This document shows positions 35,861 through 47,672 of a DNA stretch of 64,000 bases, one piece after another. The notes below the pieces were generated by a model. That model was not told the origin of the DNA and searched no databases. It saw nothing but the letters and a program-made list of their open reading frames with translations. Location: contig NZ_JODL01000003.1 of assembly GCF_000718985.1 (NCBI RefSeq), forward strand, positions 62,001 to 126,000. Direction: 5' to 3'. Source of the stretch: Streptomyces megasporus. GTDB lineage: Bacteria > Actinomycetota > Actinomycetes > Streptomycetales > Streptomycetaceae. The stretch's first letter is position 1. Each line of letters begins with the position of its first letter. Both the position numbers and the translations under genes were made by a program.

Positions 35861-36613
35861 TCAGTTGGGACTGGTCGGCAGGCGGGTCAGCTCCGCCGCC
35901 GGAACCGACGGGAGCCTACCGATCAGCGCCGTCTCGCGCCGCAGGATCCTCAGCTCGTCCGCCAGCCGGGTGGCGGTGTCCGGCGCCTGGAGGAGCCGCT
36001 GCTTGGTCGGGGTGTCCAGGACGGTGGCGGCGGCGACCAGGTACGACACCACCGAGGGGTCGTCCGGCAACTCCTGCCCGCCGGCCAGCGTCCGCTCCCG
36101 CGCGCCGGCGAGCTGCTTCTGGTAGGCGCGGAACGCCCGCAGCACTCCGGAGGCGAGCGCGCCGGCCCCCTCACCGTCCTCCTCGGGCATCTCCTCGACC
36201 TCGCCGACCAGGTACGGGCCCGAGGCGTCGACCGACAGCAGCCGGAAGCGGATGGTCCCGGTGGCGAGCACCTCGTAGCCGTCCTCACCGCCCTCCTCGG
36301 GACGCTCGCGGATGGTCGCGACGTCGGCGGCGCAGCCCACCGTGTGAAAGGCCCGTATCGGATCGGGGCCGAAGCCCGCGGCCGGACCGGTCAGGGACGG
36401 CGCCGTGGGATCGGGCATCCCCACGGCGGTGGGCGCCACCTCACGACCGTCCCGGATGGCGACCACCCCGAAGCGGCGCGGCGCGTCCTCCGGAATCGCC
36501 AGCAGATCGCGCACCAGCGCGCGGTAGCGCTGTTCGAAGACGTTCAGCGGCAGCACCAGTCCCGGGAACAGCACGGTGTTGAGGGGGAAGAGCGGCAGAC
36601 GGGTGGTGGTCAC
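35861..36613 (-). CDS. LON substrate-binding-domain protein
   Basis: 250 aa. The whole protein is a stand-alone Lon N-terminal domain: LPLFPLNTVLFPGLVLPLNVFEQRYRALV at residues 6-34, with GVVAIRDGREV and GTIRFRLLSV. There is no ATPase or protease part, so it cannot degrade proteins itself; a chaperone or adaptor role is inferred. The GTG at 36613 is preceded on the minus strand by TAGGCT at 7-base spacing, so the mRNA may be leaderless. Confidence 0.85.
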   Translation of the reverse strand: MTTTRLPLFPLNTVLFPGLVLPLNVFEQRYRALVRDLLAIPEDAPRRFGVVAIRDGREVAPTAVGMPDPTAPSLTGPAAGFGPDPIRAFHTVGCAADVATIRERPEEGGEDGYEVLATGTIRFRLLSVDASGPYLVGEVEEMPEEDGEGAGALASGVLRAFRAYQKQLAGARERTLAGGQELPDDPSVVSYLVAAATVLDTPTKQRLLQAPDTATRLADELRILRRETALIGRLPSVPAAELTRLPTSPN

Positions 36614-36697
36614 AATCGGCAGCCTAAGCCCTCGCCGCCGCGCGCACGGCGCCGCCGTCCGTCACTCTCCCGCGCCTCACCGCCGTCACCGCCGCCG

Positions 36698-38317
36698 TCA
36701 CTGCCGCCGCAGCAGCCGGGTGGCCCCGGCGGCGACCGTGGTGGCCAGCACCCACCCGAGGAGGATCATCGCCGCGGCAGCCCACTGGTAGGCCCCCTCG
36801 GGCCTCCAGTGGGAGTCCTGGCCGAGATCCATCACCGGCAGCAGCAAGTCCAGGACGTACAGCGGAGCGTTCCACTGCGGCGACTCCCCGGGCTTGAGGG
36901 GCTCCGGCGGGTCCTGGGCGAAGTACAGCGTCCCCGAGGCCCACAGGAGCGCCATCCACAGCGCGGCCTGCCCCGGCCGGTAGCCGTAGGCGACCGTCCA
37001 GTCCTGCAGGTATCCCCAGAGCTTCGCGGCCGGCGGCAGCGTCTCGCGGCGACGGCGCTGCTTGGCCAGCAGGACGGCGCGCGCGTCCGCGTCCTCCCCG
37101 CTGTTGCGCATCACGGCCGCCAACTGCTCGTACGGCTCGGGCGCGTACTCCGGCGTCGCCGTCGCCAGCCACTCCAGCCGCTGGGCGAGGGTGAACGGCC
37201 CGCGGGGTATCAGGTTCTGGTAGGTGAACCCGGCCATCCACAGGCCCTCGCCCACCGGCCAGCTCTCCACCCTGTCCACCAGGTTGTCCACCGTCGCCCC
37301 CGCGAGCACCACCCGACCGTTCCCGGGCCGCTCGGGCGTGAAGCACAGCTCCGGCGTCTGGATGCGGCGCAGCGACAGCTCCTGGTCGCGCTCCAGGTGG
37401 AAGCGGGCGTCGTCCAGCACCAGGGAGTCCCCGAACTTCCCGTCGTCCAGCTTCATCCCGCCCGTGCACTCGAAGCGCTTGACGCGCCGCGTCAGGTGGC
37501 TGTCGCTCCCCCTCGGGGGCCAGGGGATGCCGTTGGGCGGGGTGGCGCCGTGGACCACCGGCAGATGGTGCGGGCCGGAGGTGGCGAAGTGCGCGAAGTG
37601 CTCCACGGTCATCTGCGGGGCGTACAGCGCGTACTGCCCGCCGTGGTTGCGCAGGACGCTGCCGTACATGAACAGCGAGCCGCCTATCTCCGCGCCGCGC
37701 AGGCTCACCTCCCCGGACGCCAGCACCAGACTGGCCTGGAGATCCTGGGCGACCTGGAGCCCGTCGGCGGAGAACGACCGCGCCCGACCGCCGCTGCCGA
37801 CCGTGAGCTCGTTCATCAGTAGATCCGTGCCGATGGAGGCGTCGGTGAGCCGGACACCGCCGGGGATGGTGCAGCGCGGCAGGTGGAGGTCGCCCTCGGT
37901 GCTCATCCGGGAGGCCTCCAGCCGGGGTATGCGGCAGTCGACCATCCGGGCCGTGATCAGCCGGCACTCGTGCAGCAGCACCTCCTGCTCGAAGCGGCAC
38001 TGCTTGAACTCGACGTACGGCTCGACCGTCCCGCCGGACAGGTCCAGCCGCCCGGTGACGTACGCGCCGGTCAACTGGAGGGAGGCGACACGCCCGAGCA
38101 GCGGGGGTGGTCCGTGGAGCAGCAACAGGGCGACGACCCGGGCCCGCACCGTCCGCCGCGGCCCCCACTCGTGGTCGCCGTTCGGGTCGTCCAGCTCGGC
38201 CTCGCCCGAGCGCAGGTCGTGCTCGCTTCCGTTGCGGAAGGCCTGCCACAGGCCCCATTCCGCGGTGGTCAGCCGCAGTCCGGGCGGCGGTTCCCCGGTG
38301 GTGAGAGACTCGCTCAC
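36698..38317 (-). CDS. Unknown protein: repeat-rich cytoplasmic part plus C-terminal two-helix membrane domain
   Basis: 539 aa. Similar streptomycete proteins are often named membrane-associated oxidoreductase, but I see no cofactor motif. Residues about 60-400 show recurring short strands (LTGAYVTGRLDLSGGTV, VSLRGAEIGGSLFM, GLQVAQDLQASLVL) like a right-handed beta-helix or loose pentapeptide repeats. The C-terminus has helix 1 (QAALWMALLWASGTLYFAQ), a re-entrant-like LLLPVMDLGQ, and helix 2 (AAAAMILLGWVLATTVAAGA), like a 2-TM pore. The GTG at 38317 follows GGGGGAAAG; an ATG ten codons upstream is possible. Confidence 0.7.
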   Translation of the reverse strand: MSESLTTGEPPPGLRLTTAEWGLWQAFRNGSEHDLRSGEAELDDPNGDHEWGPRRTVRARVVALLLLHGPPPLLGRVASLQLTGAYVTGRLDLSGGTVEPYVEFKQCRFEQEVLLHECRLITARMVDCRIPRLEASRMSTEGDLHLPRCTIPGGVRLTDASIGTDLLMNELTVGSGGRARSFSADGLQVAQDLQASLVLASGEVSLRGAEIGGSLFMYGSVLRNHGGQYALYAPQMTVEHFAHFATSGPHHLPVVHGATPPNGIPWPPRGSDSHLTRRVKRFECTGGMKLDDGKFGDSLVLDDARFHLERDQELSLRRIQTPELCFTPERPGNGRVVLAGATVDNLVDRVESWPVGEGLWMAGFTYQNLIPRGPFTLAQRLEWLATATPEYAPEPYEQLAAVMRNSGEDADARAVLLAKQRRRRETLPPAAKLWGYLQDWTVAYGYRPGQAALWMALLWASGTLYFAQDPPEPLKPGESPQWNAPLYVLDLLLPVMDLGQDSHWRPEGAYQWAAAAMILLGWVLATTVAAGATRLLRRQ

Positions 38318-38409
38318 GACAACTTTCCCCCAAGTCACAGGTGGCACTGGGTAACGGTACGAACGCTATCGGTCGCCACTGACATCAGGATGCCCCTTCC
38401 GGTCGCTCG

Positions 38410-38428
38410 CGTATCACGCACTGATACG
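38410..38428. promoter_or_regulatory. Palindrome upstream of hisD (candidate operator)
   Basis: CGTATCA (38410-38416) and TGATACG (38422-38428) are perfect inverted arms around a 5-base spacer, 41 bases before the hisD start codon and near the expected -35 region. It has the size and symmetry of a dimeric repressor site. It may control hisD, the divergent gene at 38317, or both. Confidence 0.55.
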
Positions 38429-38455
38429 ACGGGACGGGCACCGGATCACGTCTGA

Positions 38456-41513
<3,058 letters not shown>

Positions 41514-41517
<4 letters not shown>

Positions 41518-41678
41518 ACGGAGTCTCCACGCTGCTGATCTTCGTGGGGCTCTTCCTGCTCGGCGGCGCGATCTCCTTCTGGAAGCAGAAGATGCCCAAG
41601 GGCGTCATCACGCTGCTCGGCATCGGGGCCGCCCTGGCCCTGCTCGCCGGAATCCTGCGCCTGGAGGTGTGGGCGTGA
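41514..41678 (+). CDS. Small two-helix membrane protein within the his operon
   Basis: 54 aa. Two hydrophobic segments ([18 protein letters not shown] and [19 protein letters not shown]) are joined by a short basic loop (WKQKMPKG), so an inside-loop hairpin is likely. The GTG overlaps the hisB stop and its stop overlaps the hisH GTG, so it is translated as part of the operon. Function unknown; no link to histidine chemistry is visible. Confidence 0.8.
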
Positions 41679-42313
41679 CGAAGAAGAAGGTCGTCGTCTT
41701 CGACTACGGCTTCGGCAACGTGCGCTCGGCCGAGCGGGCCCTGGCCCGCGCCGGCGCCGAGGTGGAGATCACCCGCGACTACGGTGCGGCGATGGACGCC
41801 GACGGGCTGCTCGTGCCCGGCGTCGGCGCCTTCGCCGCCTGTATGGCGGGCCTGCGCCAGGCCCGCGGCGACTGGGTCGTCGAACGCCGCCTCGCCGGCG
41901 GACGCCCGGTGATGGGCATCTGCGTGGGCATGCAGATCCTCTTCGCCCGGGGCATCGAGCACGGGGCCGAGGCCGAGGGCCTGAGCGAGTGGCCCGGCAC
42001 GGTCGGCCCGCTCAGGGCGGACGTCGTGCCGCACATGGGCTGGAACACGGTCGAGGCCCCCGAGGACTCGAAGCTGTTCGCGGGCCTCCCGGCCGACGCC
42101 CGCTACTACTTCGTGCACTCCTACGCCGTGCACGAGTGGGAGTTGAAGGCGACCCACGCCGCCATGCCCGCCCCCAAGGTCACCTGGGCCACCCACGGCG
42201 AGCCGTTCGTCGCCGCCGTGGAGAACGGCCCGCTGTGGGCCACCCAGTTCCACCCCGAGAAGTCCGGCGACGCCGGCGCGCACCTGCTGACCAACTGGAT
42301 CGACACCCTCTAG
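41675..42313 (+). CDS. hisH: Imidazole glycerol phosphate synthase glutaminase subunit HisH
   Basis: 212 aa class I glutamine amidotransferase that feeds ammonia to HisF. The nucleophile Cys is in [10 protein letters not shown], and the His-Glu pair in QFHPEKSG near the C-terminus. It starts at the GTG that overlaps the small gene's stop; a GTG two codons earlier (41669) is less likely. HisF is separated from it here by priA and ridA. Confidence 0.97.
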   Translation: MTKKKVVVFDYGFGNVRSAERALARAGAEVEITRDYGAAMDADGLLVPGVGAFAACMAGLRQARGDWVVERRLAGGRPVMGICVGMQILFARGIEHGAEAEGLSEWPGTVGPLRADVVPHMGWNTVEAPEDSKLFAGLPADARYYFVHSYAVHEWELKATHAAMPAPKVTWATHGEPFVAAVENGPLWATQFHPEKSGDAGAHLLTNWIDTL

Positions 42314-42333
42314 GACACGAGGACCGCCACCCG

Positions 42334-43065
42334 ATGAGCACCCACCGTCTCGAACTCCTTCCCGCCGTCGACGTCCGTGACGGACAGGCGGTCCGCCTCG
42401 TCCACGGCGAGTCCGGCACCGAGACCTCCTACGGCGACCCGTTGGAGGCCGCCCTGACCTGGCAGCGGGCGGGCGCCGAGTGGCTGCACCTGGTGGACCT
42501 CGACGCCGCGTTCGGCACCGGCGACAACCGCGAGCAGATCGCCGAGGTCGTCCGCGCGATGGACATCAAGGTGGAGCTCTCCGGCGGCATCCGCGACGAC
42601 GAGACGCTGGCCGCCGCCCTGGCCACCGGCTGCACGCGGGTCAACCTGGGCACCGCCGCCCTGGAGAGCCCCGAGTGGGTCGCCAAGGTGATCGCCGAGC
42701 ACGGCGACAAGATCGCCGTCGGCCTGGACGTCCGCGGCACCACCCTGCGCGGGCGCGGCTGGACCCGTGACGGCGGCGACCTCTACGAGACGCTGGCGCG
42801 GCTCGACTCCGAGGGCTGTGCCCGCTACGTCGTCACCGACATCGCCAAGGACGGCACCCTGAAGGGCCCCAACCTGGAGCTGCTGAGGAACGTCTGCGCC
42901 GTCACCGACCGCCCGGTCGTCGCCTCCGGCGGCGTCTCCTCCCTCGACGACCTGCGGGCGCTGGCCGCCCTGGTGCCCGAGGGCGTCGAGGGCGCCATCG
43001 TGGGCAAGGCCCTCTACGCCAAGGCGTTCACCCTGGAAGAGGCGCTGGAGGCGGTGTCCCGGTGA
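42334..43065 (+). CDS. priA: Phosphoribosyl isomerase PriA (HisA, probably also TrpF)
   Basis: 243 aa TIM barrel with the two catalytic aspartates in [15 protein letters not shown] and [15 protein letters not shown], and phosphate loops ELSGGIRDD and ASGGVSS. In Streptomyces and Mycobacterium this enzyme isomerises both ProFAR (histidine) and PRA (tryptophan). The trp genes in this window include no trpF, which fits that dual role. It starts 20 bases after hisH. Confidence 0.95.
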   Translation: MSTHRLELLPAVDVRDGQAVRLVHGESGTETSYGDPLEAALTWQRAGAEWLHLVDLDAAFGTGDNREQIAEVVRAMDIKVELSGGIRDDETLAAALATGCTRVNLGTAALESPEWVAKVIAEHGDKIAVGLDVRGTTLRGRGWTRDGGDLYETLARLDSEGCARYVVTDIAKDGTLKGPNLELLRNVCAVTDRPVVASGGVSSLDDLRALAALVPEGVEGAIVGKALYAKAFTLEEALEAVSR

Positions 43066-43487
43066 CGGAGCCCGTGGCGGTGGAGCGGGTGTCGGTGGAG
43101 CGAGTCCAGTCCGACAGCCCCTGGGAGGAGACGATCGGGTTCGCGCGCGCCGTCGCGGTCGGCGACCGGGTCCTCGTCTCGGGCACCATGCCCCTGGTCG
43201 ACGGGGCGGTGCAGGGCGAGGGCGACCCGTACGTCCAGGCGAAGACGGCGTTCGAGAACTCCCTGGCCGCGCTGGAGCGGTTCGGGCTGGACGCCTCCTC
43301 CGTCGTCCGCACCCGCATGTACGTGACCCACGCGCGCGACGTGGAGGACGTGGGCCGCGCCCACCGGGAGGTCTTCGGCTCCGTCCGCCCCGCCGCGACG
43401 CTCGTGATCGTCTCCGGCTTCGTCGACTCGCGCGTGCTGGTCGAGGTCGAGGTCGAGGCCTTCCGCAACACCGAGGAGAGTTCCTGA
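43062..43487 (+). CDS. RidA/YjgF-family protein in the his operon
   Basis: 141 aa. RidA proteins hydrolyse reactive enamines/imines made by PLP enzymes. Conserved features: [42 protein letters not shown] with the key Arg, and a Glu near the C-terminus (LVEVEVEAF). It overlaps priA by four bases (GTGA) and hisF follows immediately, so it is cotranscribed. Confidence 0.88.
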   Translation: MTEPVAVERVSVERVQSDSPWEETIGFARAVAVGDRVLVSGTMPLVDGAVQGEGDPYVQAKTAFENSLAALERFGLDASSVVRTRMYVTHARDVEDVGRAHREVFGSVRPAATLVIVSGFVDSRVLVEVEVEAFRNTEESS

Positions 43488-44258
43488 GTGTCCCTGGCCG
43501 TACGAGTCATCCCCTGCCTGGACGTGGACGGCGGCCGGGTCGTCAAGGGGGTCAACTTCCAGAACCTGCGTGACGCGGGCGACCCGGTCGAGATGGCCAA
43601 GGTGTACGACGCGGAGGGCGCCGACGAGCTGACCTTCCTCGACATCACCGCCTCCTCCGGCAACCGCGAGACCACCTACGACGTGGTGCGGCGCACCGCC
43701 GAGCAGGTCTTCATCCCGCTGACGGTGGGCGGCGGCGTGCGCAGCGCCGAGGACGTGGACAGGCTGCTGCGCGCCGGCGCCGACAAGGTGGGCGTCAACA
43801 CCGCCGCCATCGCCCGCCCGGAGCTGATCCGGGAGATCGCCGAACGCTTCGGCAGCCAGGTGCTGGTGCTGTCGGTGGACGCCCGGCGCTGCCCGGAGGG
43901 CACGGTGACGCCGTCGGGCTTCGAGGTCACCACGCACGGCGGCCGGCGCGGCACGGGCATCGACGCGGTGGAGTGGGCGCACCGGGCGGCCGAACTGGGC
44001 GCCGGCGAGATCCTGCTCAACTCCATGGACGCCGACGGCACCAAGGACGGCTACGACATCGCCATGATCCGGGCCGTCCGCAAGCACGTCACCATCCCCG
44101 TGATCGCCTCCGGCGGCGCGGGCAGGCTCGCGGACTTCCCCCCGGCGGTGGAGGCGGGCGCCGACGCGGTGCTGGCCGCGAGCGTCTTCCACTTCGGCGA
44201 CCTGCGCATCGGCCAGGTCAAGGAGACCCTGCGCGAGGCGGGCCACCCCGTGCGCTGA
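43488..44258 (+). CDS. hisF: Imidazole glycerol phosphate synthase cyclase subunit HisF
   Basis: 256 aa TIM barrel that forms IGP and AICAR from PRFAR and ammonia. Catalytic Asp in [15 protein letters not shown] (residue 12) and the second in [15 protein letters not shown] and ASGGAG bind phosphate. It starts directly after the RidA stop and is the last his gene of the cluster; a strong hairpin follows. Confidence 0.97.
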   Translation: MSLAVRVIPCLDVDGGRVVKGVNFQNLRDAGDPVEMAKVYDAEGADELTFLDITASSGNRETTYDVVRRTAEQVFIPLTVGGGVRSAEDVDRLLRAGADKVGVNTAAIARPELIREIAERFGSQVLVLSVDARRCPEGTVTPSGFEVTTHGGRRGTGIDAVEWAHRAAELGAGEILLNSMDADGTKDGYDIAMIRAVRKHVTIPVIASGGAGRLADFPPAVEAGADAVLAASVFHFGDLRIGQVKETLREAGHPVR

Positions 44259-44265
44259 CGCGGCG

Positions 44266-44298
44266 CTCCGGCCGCCCCCCACCGGGAGGCGGCCGGAG
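44266..44298. terminator. 11-bp perfect hairpin at the end of the his operon
   Basis: Arms 44266-44276 (CTCCGGCCGCC) and 44288-44298 pair perfectly around an 11-base loop, 8 bases after the hisF stop, between convergent genes. Confidence 0.8.
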
Positions 44299-44349
44299 GA
44301 GCCGACCCCACGGCGACGACCGCACGGCGACGGTGAACCCGTGCGGACG

Positions 44350-45429
44350 TCACACGGGCACGTGGAGGCCGTGGGCCCAGGCGACCAGCGCCGCGTACCG
44401 CTCGGCCGGGGACCGGTCCGCCCCGGCGGGACCCTCCGCGACGGGATCGTCGAAGAAGAACGCCAGCTCCGACACCGGCCCCTCGGCGCCCGCCCGGTCG
44501 GCCAACGCCATCAGCCGGGCGAGATCGAGGACCAGGGGAGCGGCCAGGGCGGGCTCGCACCCCTGCCAGTCGAGCCGCAGGGTCACCCTGACGCCCAGGA
44601 AGCCCTCGACGGACACCTCCTCGTGGGCGGGGCGGGAGGCCCACCGGCCGCCGTCGCCCTCACCGGCCGGGACCGGGACGAGTCGGGTCCGCTCCGCCGC
44701 CCGCCGCGCGAACATCGGCGCCGACACCGACCGCAGCAGGGCCTCGCCGGCCCGTCCGGCGCGGCCCGCGTACGGCATGCCGCGCTCCGCGGCCAACTCC
44801 CGCACGGCCGGGAGCAGGAGAGCCGCCGACGCGGCGAAGTCGACGTAGGGGCAGTCCGCCGACAGCGCCGCGCAGGCGTACAGCGCGCTGTCCGGCAGGA
44901 CGTCCTCCCCGGCCGCGAGCGCCTTCCGCAGCGCGGGCAGCGAGGCGTGGGCCGGGTGGGGCGGCACGGCCGGATCGGGTGGGGCGACGTTGACCACGAC
45001 GACGCGCTCCAGACCCCACCGCCGCCGGAAAGCGACGAGGTCGTCGGTGAGGGACCGGATCGTCTCCCGCTGCGCGCGCGGGCCGCCGCCGCGGGTCGCT
45101 CCGGGCCGGATCTCCTCCTCGGCGGCGAGCAGCGCGTCGCGCACCAGGCGGGGGAGCCCCGGCGGCATGGCACCCCGCTCGGCGAGTTCCTCGGCACGCT
45201 CCAGGAGGCTGCTCCGGGCGGTGTCGTGCCCGCCGAAGACCAGGTCGTCGAAGCGGGGGAGGTCCAGGCAGGCGAGTTCACGCCGTGCCGTGACGCATCC
45301 CGAGGGCCGCACCAGCCCCGCGCGCAGCGCCGCGGCGCCCGCGATCGTGGCGGTGGCCACCGAGCCGCGCGCGCTCACCAGCCAGACACCGGTGGCGCCG
45401 CGTCCGCCGTACTCCCGCGCATCCGTCAC
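44350..45429 (-). CDS. Inositol-1-phosphate synthase-like (Ino1 family) protein
   Basis: 359 aa. The N-terminal NAD-binding region reads GVWLVSARGSVATATIAGAAAL. Later stretches (VVVVNVAPPD, YACAALSADCPYVDFAAS, LRLDWQGCEPALAAPLVLDLARL) match the Ino1/myo-inositol-phosphate synthase fold. It may supply inositol for mycothiol or phosphatidylinositol, or act on another sugar phosphate. The glycine loop is altered (SARGSV) compared with typical Ino1, so activity is uncertain. The GTG has AAGGGG six bases upstream. Confidence 0.75.
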   Translation of the reverse strand: MTDAREYGGRGATGVWLVSARGSVATATIAGAAALRAGLVRPSGCVTARRELACLDLPRFDDLVFGGHDTARSSLLERAEELAERGAMPPGLPRLVRDALLAAEEEIRPGATRGGGPRAQRETIRSLTDDLVAFRRRWGLERVVVVNVAPPDPAVPPHPAHASLPALRKALAAGEDVLPDSALYACAALSADCPYVDFAASAALLLPAVRELAAERGMPYAGRAGRAGEALLRSVSAPMFARRAAERTRLVPVPAGEGDGGRWASRPAHEEVSVEGFLGVRVTLRLDWQGCEPALAAPLVLDLARLMALADRAGAEGPVSELAFFFDDPVAEGPAGADRSPAERYAALVAWAHGLHVPV

Positions 45430-46131
45430 CGGGTCCCCTTCCCGTGGCGGCCCCCGGACCGGGCCGCGTTGCGGTTGCCACGCAGGGCAAAGCCTTCGGA
45501 AAAGCACCGGGGAATCGCGGTGGGGCGCTCCGCCGGTCCGTACGGCGTTCGGTGGGAACGGTGATTGACGGACGTGTTTCCGTGCCCGATCCCGCCGTGT
45601 TCGGCACGCAATGCGAGAGGGCGGGAGACGGTGGAGGCCGCGCCGGTGTCCGCCGGTGACCTTGTGGATGTCGTGGGCGTTCGTGGAATTCTCCGTCGTA
45701 TGGCGTCGCACACCATGGAATTTCCCTTCGGGGCGGGGAGGGACGGGAGGGGATGCTTCCCGGAGGTTTCCGGAATCCGTCGGTCCGTCGCTCTCCGGGA
45801 GTGCCGGACGCCCTCAACGTAGGAGGTGGGTCGTCCCGGTTTCGTGGGAGCGCGGTCCCATGGAGTCCCGGAAACGGGCGCCGTGCGGTGTCCCGGGAGG
45901 GGCGCGAGCGGCCCCGGCGCCGGGCGTGTACCCGACGACCACCCAATCGTTTTGCGCCAACCGTCGCACGTCGACGCACTGCCGTCACGGCCCGCTGTCA
46001 TACGGAAGCCTGCTGTGACGAGCCGGGGAAATGCCTGATCAACCGCATCGACGGGTGGCTGAATACACCCCTCCGGAAAGAGCCGCAACTGTATTAATGT
46101 TCGAGACTCAGATGAATTGGGGGAACTTTTC
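45430..46131. other. 702-base region without a convincing gene, AT-richer than its surroundings
   Basis: It separates the Ino1-like gene from the divergent two-component pair. Short open frames exist on both strands (for example minus 45426-45716), but none has a good ribosome site plus GC-rich third positions. A TATTAA-type -10 at about 46092-46097 may drive the kinase gene. I see no repeat, tRNA or known riboswitch here. Confidence 0.5.
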
Positions 46132-46962
46132 ATGGCGACGCCGGGGAGTCGTGGGGCGGAGCGGCTCACGCGCCGGGAAGTGAAGCCGGGGAACGAGTCC
46201 CCGGCCCGGGGCGCGGGGCCGAAATCGTTTAAAACAAAAACATCGGCGCCGTCCCCGACCTTCAATGCCGCACCGGGCACCCGGACGGAAAGGCGCGGAA
46301 TGCGCGACGGTCCCGGACGGTGGCGCGAACGCCTGATTTCCGCGCGGGAAGAGGAGCGCCGCCGCCTGGGCCGCGATCTGCACGACACCCTGGGCGCGAC
46401 CCTGGCCGGGATACGGCTGCGACTGGAGACCGCCGGGGCGATCCTGACCGACGAACCCGAGGCCCGCCGTCTGGTGACCGAGGCGGCGGCCGAGACGGGC
46501 CGCCTCATCGAACAGATCCGCTGCGTCGTCGGCGATCTGCGACCACCGGAGCTCGCCGACTCGGGGCTGCCCGGCGCACTGCGGCGCCTCGCGGCAGGGC
46601 TGGACGGCATGTCCGCGACCGTCACCGCGGACGTGCCGGACGGCCTGCCGGACCTGCCGCCCGCGCTGGAACTGGCCGCCTACCGGATCGCGTCCGAGAG
46701 CCTCACCAACGCGCTGCGGCACGCGTCCGCGTCCACCGTGGCCGTACGGCTGAGGACCGACCCCCGCGGGCGCGCCCTGATCCTGGAGATCACCGACGAC
46801 GGCGTCGGCGCCGCCTCGACCGGACACGGCCGCCGCGGCACCGGGCTGGCCTCCATCAGTCGACGGGCCGAGGAGCTGGGCGGCGGCTGTGCCGTGCTCC
46901 CCCGCCCCGACGGGGTGCGGGGCACCCTGGTCAGGGCCGTGCTGCCGTGGGGACGGCCATGA
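46132..46962 (+). CDS. NarL-type sensor histidine kinase without a sensor domain
   Basis: 276 aa. HisKA_3 dimerisation domain with the phospho-acceptor H84 in GRDLHDTLGATLAGIRLRLE, then an HATPase domain (SESLTNALRHASA, ITDDGVGA). There is no membrane helix, PAS or GAF domain. The ATG at 46132 has GGGGGAA eight bases upstream, but residues 1-56 use codons ending in A or T (13 of 56, e.g. a run TTT-AAA-ACA-AAA-ACA). An ATG at 46300 with GGAAAGG upstream would give a 220-aa kinase. The stop overlaps the regulator ATG. Confidence 0.88.
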   Translation: MATPGSRGAERLTRREVKPGNESPARGAGPKSFKTKTSAPSPTFNAAPGTRTERRGMRDGPGRWRERLISAREEERRRLGRDLHDTLGATLAGIRLRLETAGAILTDEPEARRLVTEAAAETGRLIEQIRCVVGDLRPPELADSGLPGALRRLAAGLDGMSATVTADVPDGLPDLPPALELAAYRIASESLTNALRHASASTVAVRLRTDPRGRALILEITDDGVGAASTGHGRRGTGLASISRRAEELGGGCAVLPRPDGVRGTLVRAVLPWGRP

Positions 46963-47621
46963 CGATCAGGGTCTTCCTCGTCGACGACCACCCGATGTTC
47001 CGGTCGGGCGCCCGCCACGCCGTGGAGAGCGTGGACGACATGACCGTCGTGGGCGAGGCGGCCACCGGGCGGGAGGCCGTCCGGGCCCTGCGCGGGGGAG
47101 AGGTGACGGCCGACGTCGTCCTGATGGACCTGGGCCTGCCCGACTGCCCGGGCACCGAGGCCACCCGGATGATCACGGCCCCGCCGCCGAATCGGGAGGC
47201 CGGCCCACGGGTGCTGGTGCTGTCGGGGCTGGAGGAGGACGACGCGGTGATATCGGCGCTGCGCGCCGGGGCACGGGGCTACCTGGCCAAGGGCGCCCCC
47301 CGCGAGGAACTGCTGAGGGCCGTGCGCACGGTCGCCGACGGCGGGGCGGTGTTCAGCCCGTTCGTCGCGGACCGGCTGGGCCACTACTTCTCCGCCGTCC
47401 ACGACACACCCTCACGGGCGGCCTTTCCCCAGCTCACCAACCGCGAGCGGCAGATCCTCGACCTGCTCGCCCGCGGCTACGGGAACCGGCGGATCGCCCG
47501 GGAGCTGGTCCTGTCGGACAAGACCGTCCGGAACCACATCTCCCACATCTTCGCCAAACTCCAGGTGAGCGACCGGATGGCGGCAGCCGCCCGGGCCCGT
47601 GAGGCGGGCCTGGGCGGCTGA
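46959..47621 (+). CDS. NarL/LuxR-family response regulator
   Basis: 220 aa. Receiver domain with the acidic pocket VDDHP and phospho-acceptor D57 in VVLMDLGLPDCPG, then a LuxR-type helix-turn-helix (LTNRERQILDLLARGYGNRRIARELVLSDKTVRNHISHIFAKLQV split over residues about 150-205). It is translationally coupled to the kinase gene (ATGA) and is clearly its partner. Target genes are unknown. Confidence 0.94.
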   Translation: MTIRVFLVDDHPMFRSGARHAVESVDDMTVVGEAATGREAVRALRGGEVTADVVLMDLGLPDCPGTEATRMITAPPPNREAGPRVLVLSGLEEDDAVISALRAGARGYLAKGAPREELLRAVRTVADGGAVFSPFVADRLGHYFSAVHDTPSRAAFPQLTNRERQILDLLARGYGNRRIARELVLSDKTVRNHISHIFAKLQVSDRMAAAARAREAGLGG

Positions 47622-47672
47622 GCGGGGCGGCGGCGTCCGCAACGCCCACCGCCCCCGGACTTCAGCGCGGTG

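Noticed and set aside
45426..46018. Short open frames on both strands in the gap before the two-component pair
   Set aside because: No good ribosome site, no recognised domain, and codon third positions not typical of this genome.
46117..46131. TTG at 46117 as start of the sensor kinase
   Set aside because: The ATG at 46132 has the GGGGGAA ribosome site at proper distance, and the TTG overlaps the approach to that site.
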